NCBI GenBank assembly: GCA_902785295.1
Contig: CACZYK010000005.1
Coordinates: 1 to 49,167, forward strand
Direction of reading: 5' to 3'
Origin: an uncultured Clostridium sp.
Lineage (GTDB): Bacteria; Bacillota; Clostridia; Clostridiales; Clostridiaceae
Length of the DNA stretch: 49,167 nucleotides
This document shows positions 26,478 to 33,236 of this stretch, piece by piece (the stretch's first letter is position 1; each line of letters starts with the position of its first letter). The notes beneath the pieces were generated by a model. The model searched no databases. It saw nothing but the letters and a program-made list of their open reading frames with translations, and was not told the origin of the DNA. Position numbers and translations under genes: made by a program.

Positions 26478-28409
26478 TTATCTTTCTTTTTTAGCTATTT
26501 CTAATAAAATTCTATTTTCAAAATCTTCAAGAGCTACGCTTCCTTCATCACCATTTTTTCTGCTTCTTACAGCAACAGTGTTGTTTTCAGCTTCTTGTTC
26601 TCCTACAACTAAAATATAAGGAGTTCTTTCTAATCTAGCTTCTCTTATTTTATAACCAATTTTTTCAGCTCTAAAGTCTGTTTCAACTCTTACAGATTTT
26701 TCTCTTAATGAAGCTGCAACCTTATCTGCATATTCATTGTATTTATCAGAGATTGGTAATATTTTTACTTGAACTGGTGACATCCAAGTTGGGAATGCTC
26801 CTGCATATTTTTCTATAAGCATTGCTATAGTTCTTTCATAACATCCAATTGATGATCTATGAATTATATAAGGATGTTTCTTTTCACCATTCTTATCAAT
26901 ATAAGTCATGTTAAATCTTTCAGCTAATGCAAAGTCAATTTGAACAGTTATTATTGTATCTTCTTTTCCATGAACATTCTTAAATTGAATATCAAGCTTT
27001 GGACCATAAAAGGCTGCTTCATCATCAGCTTCAGTATACTCAATTCCAAGATGATTTAATATATTTCTCATAATATCTTGAGTACGCTCCCAAGCTTCTG
27101 GTTCATCAATATATTTTTTCTTGTTATTTGGATCCCATTTAGAGAATCTATAAGTTATATCTTTATCAATTCCAAGAGTTTCCATAACATATTTAATTAA
27201 GTCAACAACACCTCTAAATTCATCTTCTAATTGTTCAGGAGCAACAATTAAGTGACCATCAGCTAAAGTAAATTGTCTAACTCTTATAAGACCATGCATT
27301 TCTCCAGAGTTTTCATTTCTAAACAAAGTAGAAGTTTCGGCATATCTTATAGGAAGCTCTTTATAGCTATGTTGTTCTGTGTTGTATATAGTGTATTGGA
27401 ATGGACAAGTCATTGGTCTTAAAGCCATAACTTCATCATCTTTTTCTTCATCACCTAAAACAAACATTCCATCTTTATAGTGGTCCCAGTGACCAGATAT
27501 CTTATATAAATCACTCTTAGCCATGTAAGGAGTTTTAGTTAAAACATATCCTCTGCTTTCTTCAAGGTCTTCAATCCATCTTGAAAGGATTTGGAATAGT
27601 TTAGCTCCCTTTGGCATAAGAAGAGGAAGTCCTTGACCTACATTTTCATCAGTTGTAAATATTTTAAGTTCTCTTCCCAATTTGTTATGGTCTCTTTTCT
27701 TAGCTTCTTCTAAAGCTTCAAGATGAGCTTCTAATTCTGATTTCTTTAAGAATGCTGTACCATATATTCTAGAAAGCATTTTATTATTTTCATTACCTTT
27801 CCAGTAAGCACCAGTACTCTTTAATAATTTAACAGCCTTTACATTTTTAATAGACATTAAGTGAGGACCAGCACAAAGGTCTGTGAAATCACCCATTTTA
27901 TAGAATGAAATTACTTCTCCTTCAGGTAAATCATTTATTAATTCAACTTTATAAGGTTCATCCTTCATTAATTCAAGAGCTTCATCTCTAGGAAGTTCAA
28001 ATCTTTCTATAGAAGGATTTTCTTTTATAATTTTTCTCATTTCATCTTCAAGCTTATCTAAGTCAGAAGCAGAAAATGGATTTTTAACATCAAAATCATA
28101 GTAGAATCCATTAGCTATTGAAGGACCAATAGCAAGCTTTGCTTCTGGAAATAATCTTTTAACAGCATAAGCAAGAACATGAGATATACTATGTCTTATA
28201 GTATCCATTCCTTCTTGAGAATCAGCAGTACATATGCTAAGGTCTACATCTTCATTTACCTTAGTACGAAGGTCTACAACCTTCTTATTTATAATTCCAC
28301 AACAAGCATTTCTAGCTAAGCCTTCACTAATTGATTTGGCAATGTCTAAAACTGATACACCAGCTTCAAATTCTTTTACAGAGCCATCTTTTAAAGTTAT
28401 CTTTATCAT
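26478..28409 (-). CDS. thrS: Threonyl-tRNA synthetase
   Basis: A 643-residue class II synthetase. It has an N-terminal TGS domain (MIKITLKDGSVKEF...), the editing/SAD domain with the HSISHVLAYA block and Cys/His residues, catalytic motifs MALRPMTCPFQ and RNENSGEMHGLIRVRQF, and a C-terminal anticodon-binding domain. The start at 28409 is set by GGAGG 8 bases upstream; five extra in-frame codons upstream overlap that site. A threonine T-box leader precedes it. Confidence 0.97.
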   Translation of the reverse strand: MIKITLKDGSVKEFEAGVSVLDIAKSISEGLARNACCGIINKKVVDLRTKVNEDVDLSICTADSQEGMDTIRHSISHVLAYAVKRLFPEAKLAIGPSIANGFYYDFDVKNPFSASDLDKLEDEMRKIIKENPSIERFELPRDEALELMKDEPYKVELINDLPEGEVISFYKMGDFTDLCAGPHLMSIKNVKAVKLLKSTGAYWKGNENNKMLSRIYGTAFLKKSELEAHLEALEEAKKRDHNKLGRELKIFTTDENVGQGLPLLMPKGAKLFQILSRWIEDLEESRGYVLTKTPYMAKSDLYKISGHWDHYKDGMFVLGDEEKDDEVMALRPMTCPFQYTIYNTEQHSYKELPIRYAETSTLFRNENSGEMHGLIRVRQFTLADGHLIVAPEQLEDEFRGVVDLIKYVMETLGIDKDITYRFSKWDPNNKKKYIDEPEAWERTQDIMRNILNHLGIEYTEADDEAAFYGPKLDIQFKNVHGKEDTIITVQIDFALAERFNMTYIDKNGEKKHPYIIHRSSIGCYERTIAMLIEKYAGAFPTWMSPVQVKILPISDKYNEYADKVAASLREKSVRVETDFRAEKIGYKIREARLERTPYILVVGEQEAENNTVAVRSRKNGDEGSVALEDFENRILLEIAKKER

Positions 28410-28440
28410 TATTATTACCTCCAAATTTAAATTAAAAAAT

Positions 28441-28690
28441 AAAAAAACTTCATCTCTAAAACATAGAGACGAAGTATAAAGTTCCGTGGTTCCACTCTAA
28501 TTACCTAAAAGTATATTTTAGGTCACTTGAAAAATATCGTAACGTGATAATGACGGGCTTTATTAGAGCCACTCAGAGATGGTTTTCGAGTTAAGTTCAT
28601 TTAAGAATAATTCCAGCTACATATTCTCTCTCTGAAAATGAAGATTTAACCTACTGTTCTCTTCAACGTATTAATATATTAATTAAGATT
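28441..28690 (-). promoter_or_regulatory. T-box leader of thrS (threonine specifier)
   Basis: Reading the minus strand, a stem I start (GAAGAGAACAGTA), AGAGAG and a specifier-loop region with ACC (Thr codon, 28583-28581) are followed by the T-box AGAGTGGAACCACGG (28498-28484). A terminator helix comes next, with ACTTCGTCTCTA pairing with TAGAGATGAAGT and then a T-run (about 28477-28441). Uncharged tRNA-Thr should stabilise the antiterminator and allow thrS transcription. Confidence 0.92.
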
Positions 28691-28744
28691 ATTATAGTTA
28701 TTTAATAAAAATATGTCAATATTTAATAAGTTACAAAAATTATA

Positions 28745-29152
28745 TTATTTTTGAATTGCTTTACTTAAATGTTGAATTTTAATTTCATCTAACATATCTT
28801 CAGTGTAGTTAACACCACCCATAAGCCTTAAAATTATATCTTCGCTTTTATAACCTTCTTTGTATAATTTTATATTTTTAGTTATTCTTTTAACAGTATT
28901 ATAAGGTGCATTAAGAATTTGCTCAAGTTCCTTAAAATTATAATATTTTTTATAAAGTAATTTTTTTAGCTTATTTTGCAATTTTAATTTATATTTAATA
29001 TCTGTTTCTAAGCATTGATGAGGACCATTTTTCCCACGATGATGCTTTTCACATAAATATTTATAGTTAATTTCTATATCAAATCCACCTTCATGTCTAT
29101 GAACAATATGATGAATATCAGCTTTTTCATGGCAAATTTCACAAAAAAACAA
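28745..29152 (-). CDS. HNH-type nuclease domain protein with a helical C-terminus
   Basis: 135 residues. The N-terminus has the HNH/zinc pattern: CEIC at residues 4-7, DIHHIVHRHEGG near 12-23, and LCEKHHRGKNGPH near 33-45. The rest is a basic helical region with a possible HTH (LEQILNAPYNTVKRIT). It starts at TTG (29152) with AGGGGG 7 bases upstream; no ATG start is available because a stop lies a few codons before. It sits just outside the left attachment repeat of the 12.7-kb element, downstream of the integrase in the same direction, so it may now be read through from the integrase. It could be a phage-like HNH remnant or a host gene. Confidence 0.75.
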   Translation of the reverse strand: MFFCEICHEKADIHHIVHRHEGGFDIEINYKYLCEKHHRGKNGPHQCLETDIKYKLKLQNKLKKLLYKKYYNFKELEQILNAPYNTVKRITKNIKLYKEGYKSEDIILRLMGGVNYTEDMLDEIKIQHLSKAIQK

Positions 29153-29242
29153 CCAAACACCCCCTGTAACTTATTGTATATGTAATGTATAGTAAATCGT
29201 AAAACATAGATAATAAAAGGCTTTAAAGGATTTTAAATAATT

Positions 29243-29270
29243 TTTTGCCCCTCTTTTTGCCCCTTATAGA
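29243..29270. repeat. Left attachment site (attL)
   Basis: A 28-bp sequence (TTTTGCCCC at its start, GCCCCTTATAGA at its end) repeated exactly at 41914-41941. It starts 5 bp beyond the integrase stop. Identity ends precisely at both edges (T versus A before, T versus A after). Confidence 0.92.
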
Positions 29271-29274
29271 TTTT

Positions 29275-30429
29275 TTAATTAAAAGTTTTGCTTAACTCAT
29301 CAAGTTTCTTAACAGCAGTTTCTTTTGTTTCTTTCAAAACATGGGTATAAATATCTAAAGTCATAGATATAGAAGAATGACCCAACAATTCCTGGACTGT
29401 TTTAGCACTTTCCCCAAGTTCAAAGAGTCTAGTTGCATAAGTGTGCCTCAAGTCATGGAATTTTCTATCTTCTAAACCAACCTTTAATAATATTTCTTTA
29501 AAAGCCTCATGCAAATTTGGAGGTGCTACTATATTGCCAGTTTTAGCAGTAAATAAATTGTTACTTTCTTTAAATTGGATACCTATTTTTAAGCTTTCCT
29601 CTTTTTTGAATAACTTATATTGCTTTAATCTTTTTACCAAAAAGTCAGGAAGAGGAACAACTCTATTTCCTTTTGCAGTTTTAGGAGTTCCAACTTTTAT
29701 ATATTCTTTACTTCTACTATCCTTTGTGATGTCAATAACTCTACCTGCAGTTTTGCTTACTGTAACAGTATTTTTAATAAAGTCTATATCATTCCATGTA
29801 AGGGCTAATATTTCCCCTTTTCTTAATCCAGTATATAGAGCTACTAGGAATAATACTTCATATCTATGCCCCTCTATAGCTTTTAAGAATCTCTTTTGTT
29901 CCTCAAGAGTAAAAGGCTTTACTTTTTTATCATTTGTTTCAGATTTTTTTGGGACTGAGTACATCCTAGAAAAATCTTTTATTATATAACCATTATTATA
30001 TGCGTATCTTATGCAAGGTGCTATTATTCTATTTGCTACTGATAGCAAAGAATTTGATACATCTTTTTGATATAATTTATTAAAATATTTTTGTACATCA
30101 ATAGCTTTTAAAGATTTTAGCTTTATATTATATATCTCATTGTTTACAATATACTTTCTGAAAATAGAATCATAAAGCATTTTAGAGCGAGACTTTAACC
30201 CTATAAACTTTACATCATAGAGCCAGTCTCTTAAAAAATCTCCAAAAATAATTTCATTAGCTTTTACTCCGTGATTTAATTCATTAGTTATATTTTTAAT
30301 CTTAGTTTCCAATTCTTTAACAGTTTTTGCGTAAATATCTTTAGGTTTTTCTAAATTCTCATGACGTAGCCTAAAGAAGTAGTATTCTTTACCGTTTTTA
30401 ATTTTCTTTTTATATACTGTTTTAGCCAT
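29275..30429 (-). CDS. int: Tyrosine recombinase integrase
   Basis: A 384-residue phage-type integrase. An N-terminal AP2-like arm-binding region (KNGKEYYFFRLRH), a SAM-like core-binding domain (about 65-160) and a catalytic domain are present. Active-site residues are visible: Arg in YTGLRKGE, HxxR in HDLRHTYATR, His in LLGHSS and Tyr in LDIYTHV. It catalyses integration and excision between the 28-bp repeats. It is convergent with the left chromosome side and its stop lies 4 bp from attL, which is typical for such elements. Ribosome site AGGAGG. Confidence 0.96.
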   Translation of the reverse strand: MAKTVYKKKIKNGKEYYFFRLRHENLEKPKDIYAKTVKELETKIKNITNELNHGVKANEIIFGDFLRDWLYDVKFIGLKSRSKMLYDSIFRKYIVNNEIYNIKLKSLKAIDVQKYFNKLYQKDVSNSLLSVANRIIAPCIRYAYNNGYIIKDFSRMYSVPKKSETNDKKVKPFTLEEQKRFLKAIEGHRYEVLFLVALYTGLRKGEILALTWNDIDFIKNTVTVSKTAGRVIDITKDSRSKEYIKVGTPKTAKGNRVVPLPDFLVKRLKQYKLFKKEESLKIGIQFKESNNLFTAKTGNIVAPPNLHEAFKEILLKVGLEDRKFHDLRHTYATRLFELGESAKTVQELLGHSSISMTLDIYTHVLKETKETAVKKLDELSKTFN

Positions 30430-30530
30430 TTTAAGACCTCCTAAAAGTTTAACTATATTCTATAAGGGGTAAGTATATATTTAATCTTATAGAGCCTAAT
30501 AACTAAGTTCAGATTGAAGAGGAAGGCACA

Positions 30531-31106
30531 TTATAAGTCAAATGTACTAAAATCTATTTCTAAATCATCATAAATATTTACTTTTACTTTATCCTTGAAT
30601 GTATAGGAATTTACTAAATCATAAAATCCATTTTCACCTAGAAAGTATACAAAAATACTCCTTTTTCTAGGGTCAATAATCCAATATTCTTTAACTTTAT
30701 ACTTTTGGTAAAGATTTAATTTAGTTACATAGTCATGCCCAGCATTTGAAGGTGATATTATTTCAACTATCATATCAGGAGACCCAACGCACTTTTTACC
30801 GTCACTTAGTTTATTCTTATCACATATAACTGAAATGTCGGGTATGACGATATTAGAGCATTCCTCAACCTCTTCATTATCATTTTTTAGTATTACATCA
30901 AATGGAGCAGTAAACACTTTACAAGGTCCTTTATTTGCTTTAATGTAGCTTTGTATTTCAAATAGTAAATTAGTAATTAAGCTTTGATGAATAACTGAAG
31001 GTGAACCCATATTAAATAATTCTCCTTCTATAATTTCTATTCTTTCATCACCTGGAAAGGTTAAATAATCCTTGTAAGTATAGATTTTATTTTTATTAGG
31101 TATCAT
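30531..31106 (-). CDS. Uma2-family (DUF820) PD-(D/E)xK nuclease-like protein
   Basis: 191 residues of the Uma2 family: YTYKDYLTFPGDERIEIIEGEL at the start, the catalytic Asp in VIPDISVI, Glu in DMIVEIISPSN and a Lys-Lys stretch (KYKVKEYWIIDP) that follows. Uma2 proteins have a restriction-endonuclease fold but mostly unknown roles. It lies between the repressor and the integrase on the strand transcribed during lysogeny, the position where satellites often place cargo such as immunity genes. AGGAGG-like GGAGG precedes the start. Confidence 0.85.
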   Translation of the reverse strand: MIPNKNKIYTYKDYLTFPGDERIEIIEGELFNMGSPSVIHQSLITNLLFEIQSYIKANKGPCKVFTAPFDVILKNDNEEVEECSNIVIPDISVICDKNKLSDGKKCVGSPDMIVEIISPSNAGHDYVTKLNLYQKYKVKEYWIIDPRKRSIFVYFLGENGFYDLVNSYTFKDKVKVNIYDDLEIDFSTFDL

Positions 31107-31298
31107 TCTAAAGCCTCCTTTACTGATTAAGGTATAATTTATAAGCTAATAATATAAAAGCCCTTGTATGGGGCGTATAGTTGCATATAGTGGCAATTAT
31201 TATTAATAGTAATATGTCAACTTTTGTTAAGTTTTAAATATACTAATAAATTAAACCTACAAAAACCTACCTTTATTAATTATTTCTTTTAGTCAAAC

Positions 31299-31440
31299 CA
31301 ACGAATTTCGTTGTTTAGATGTCCTATTTAAGGACTTCTAAAGTAGTGTTTTGCTACCTTAGGTTATTTATTCCTGAAGTACGAATTTCGTACTTCTAAA
31401 ATACCGTTTTAGTAGTTTTGATTATTTACTTCTATTGGAG
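31299..31440. repeat. Tandem hairpin array beside the repressor gene
   Basis: Within the 343-bp gap between the nuclease and repressor genes are successive inverted repeats: 31299-31313 (perfect), 31321-31335, 31343-31357, 31376-31396 (GAAGTACGAA/TTCGTACTTC, perfect) and 31396-31412. Two units of about 60 bp align: a variable palindrome, then ACTTCTAAA, a GTTTT-centred part and TTATTTA. The 31107-31298 part of the gap shows nothing further. Confidence 0.75.
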
Positions 31441-31449
31441 CATTAGCTT

Positions 31450-32076
31450 TTATTTTTTAGATGTAGCATTTTTTAAGATATTTTCTAAAAGTATATGAAT
31501 TATATTTTTCAAATCTTCTTTATTTTCTTTAGATATAGTTTCAATATTATACTTATCTTTAAATATGTCAGTATTATAATCTAAAATTAACCCGTCTATT
31601 ATTTCGTCCTCTGTAAAAGAAACATTATTCTTTATTTTTTTTAATATCTTGTTTGGGTCAGCAGATATTTCAAAAACTGATTTTCTTTTCATAACATTTA
31701 CTAAGCCTATACTGTTTTCATAATATTCATCATTCCATTTACTAGGCTGAATAAATAAATGGTTAAAATTTTCTTCAGTTTTAAATGCTTTATCTTGTTT
31801 TTTAGCATACTCACGCAGATTATTAGAAAGTTCACTTATGGAAGCTACACTTTGGTATTTGTCTGAAAAATCATATTCTAATAAGGCAACTGGTGGCACA
31901 TCAAAAAAAGAAGCTATCTTATAAATTAAATCAATAGATGGGTTTGTTTTAACTCCTTTTTCAATTTGTTGGATATAGGCACCACTAACCCCCAAAATTT
32001 CTCCTAGTTTGCTTTGAGATATTTTATTATCTTCCCTTAACTTTCTTAAATTCTTTCCTAAATAACATTTATTCAT
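31450..32076 (-). CDS. CI/Stl-like XRE repressor of the element
   Basis: 208 residues. An N-terminal XRE HTH (LRKLREDNKISQSKLGEILG, then SGAYIQQIEKG) occupies about residues 9-65. The C-terminal 140 residues are helical and charged and show no Ser-Lys LexA/S24 peptidase motif, so SOS-driven self-cleavage is unlikely. Derepression by a helper-phage protein, as for Stl of staphylococcal islands, is an inference. It is divergent from the Cro-like gene across three identical operators. Confidence 0.85.
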   Translation of the reverse strand: MNKCYLGKNLRKLREDNKISQSKLGEILGVSGAYIQQIEKGVKTNPSIDLIYKIASFFDVPPVALLEYDFSDKYQSVASISELSNNLREYAKKQDKAFKTEENFNHLFIQPSKWNDEYYENSIGLVNVMKRKSVFEISADPNKILKKIKNNVSFTEDEIIDGLILDYNTDIFKDKYNIETISKENKEDLKNIIHILLENILKNATSKK

Positions 32077-32117
32077 ATCATCACCTATATATATTATAAA
32101 CTATAAAACAAAAAAAA

Positions 32118-32187
32118 TAAACTAAGTTTAAAAAATAGTTGCATAAACTAAGTTTAAAATATATAATATAAATATAAACTAAGTTTA
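32118..32187. promoter_or_regulatory. Triple operator and divergent promoter of the element switch
   Basis: Three copies of the perfect 13-bp palindrome TAAACTAAGTTTA at 32118-32130, 32144-32156 and 32175-32187 lie between the divergent repressor and Cro-like genes. TTGCAT (32139-32144), 17 bp and TATAAT (32162-32167) form the rightward promoter. The middle copy fills its spacer and the last copy overlaps the start of the transcript. Confidence 0.88.
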
Positions 32188-32201
32188 AGGAGGGGCTCAA
32201 A

Positions 32202-32420
32202 ATGGGAAAAAAGATAAAAATAGCAAGAATAAAATTAGGGTTGAAGGCTCAAGAAGTCGCAAAAAAATGCGAAATATCATACACATACTATTCAAAATTA
32301 GAAAATGAAAAAGTTAAAAATCCAAGCAGGGAAACAATGATAAAAATTAGTAAAGCTTTAGGAATTTCAGTTCAAGAATTATTCTTTTCAGATGATAAAG
32401 AGGAAAGCAAACAAAACTAA
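32202..32420 (+). CDS. Cro-like small XRE protein
   Basis: 72 residues, almost entirely one XRE HTH: KIKIARIKLGLKAQEVAKKC and ISYTYYSKLENEKVKNPSRE. It is divergent from the larger repressor and first on the rightward transcript, with AGGAGGGG before the ATG. It probably competes for the same TAAACT/AGTTTA operators. Confidence 0.88.
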   Translation: MGKKIKIARIKLGLKAQEVAKKCEISYTYYSKLENEKVKNPSRETMIKISKALGISVQELFFSDDKEESKQN

Positions 32421-32599
32421 AAATTTTAATAAAAAAACTGATTTTTTTAATAGTTTTAGTGCTTTAAAAATCAACAATTCAGTAAAAGAGCATTTTATTA
32501 ATAATTGCATTTCAAATTAAGCATATCTAAAAGCAAATCTAATTAACTGATAAGGTAGACAACAGGAATTATTAATTAATAAATAAGGTGGTGGAGCAA

Positions 32600-32887
32600 A
32601 TGGAACAAATGAACCAGGGATTATATAATCAATTTCTTTCAATGCTAGTTAATGAAATTATAGGACAAGTCAATAAGCAACTAGAGTTGAAGTTAAAAGA
32701 AGAAAAGACAGAAATTTTAGTATTATCTCCTAAGGAAGCTATGGAAGTTTTAGATGTATCACAAACAGTTATGTATAATGACTTACTTAAAAGAAAAGAT
32801 TTTCCTTCTTACAGGGTAGGTAATAAGTGGTACATTTCAAAGCAGGGGTTAGCTGAATGGGTAGAAAAACAAGCTAATAAGGAGTGA
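32600..32887 (+). CDS. Excisionase-like HTH protein
   Basis: About 95 residues. A Gln/Met/Asn-rich helical N-terminus precedes a MerR/AlpA-like HTH_17 domain: LSPKEAMEVLDVSQTVMYND, then FPSYRVGNKWYISKQGLAEW. Such proteins serve as excisionases or AlpA activators in satellites. The ATG at 32600 is preferred over GTG 32588 since AAGGTGG is upstream. It is followed by another small gene 7 bp later. Confidence 0.82.
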   Translation: MEQMNQGLYNQFLSMLVNEIIGQVNKQLELKLKEEKTEILVLSPKEAMEVLDVSQTVMYNDLLKRKDFPSYRVGNKWYISKQGLAEWVEKQANKE

Positions 32888-32894
32888 TTTTATT

Positions 32895-33230
32895 ATGAGT
32901 AATAAAGAACTATGTAAGCAATTAGAAACAGGAACATTTTATTATTACAAATTTGGATTACTTGTAAAGTTACCAGTTGCAGAAGTAATTGATAAAGAGG
33001 ACTTCATAACATTAGATTTTGCTAATAATGCAGGTTATGTTGATGTTTTTGTGGACCATATGCAGAAAGTTAGCAGACCAGGAAATATAATTGCTAAATT
33101 CAAATGGTGCTATTCTTTAAAAAATGATTATGGAGACCATATAGGCTATATAGGAAAAACAGAGGAAGAGGACAAACTATACAAGGCTATGGATAAGGCA
33201 ATAGATGAAGCTATGAAAGAAGAAATATAA
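32895..33230 (+). CDS. Unknown element protein in the replication operon
   Basis: 111 residues, acidic, with no recognised domain. Aromatic stretches such as FYYYKFGLLVKLP and KFKWCYSLKNDYGDHIGYI suggest a compact alpha/beta fold. It lies between the excisionase-like and primase-helicase genes with 6-7-bp gaps and AAGGAG upstream, so it is translated with them and may help replication. Confidence 0.7.
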   Translation: MSNKELCKQLETGTFYYYKFGLLVKLPVAEVIDKEDFITLDFANNAGYVDVFVDHMQKVSRPGNIIAKFKWCYSLKNDYGDHIGYIGKTEEEDKLYKAMDKAIDEAMKEEI

Positions 33231-33236
33231 AAGGTC

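Noticed and set aside
29243-29270. tRNA gene end as the attachment site
   Set aside because: The repeat has no tRNA features and no tRNA can be folded on either side.
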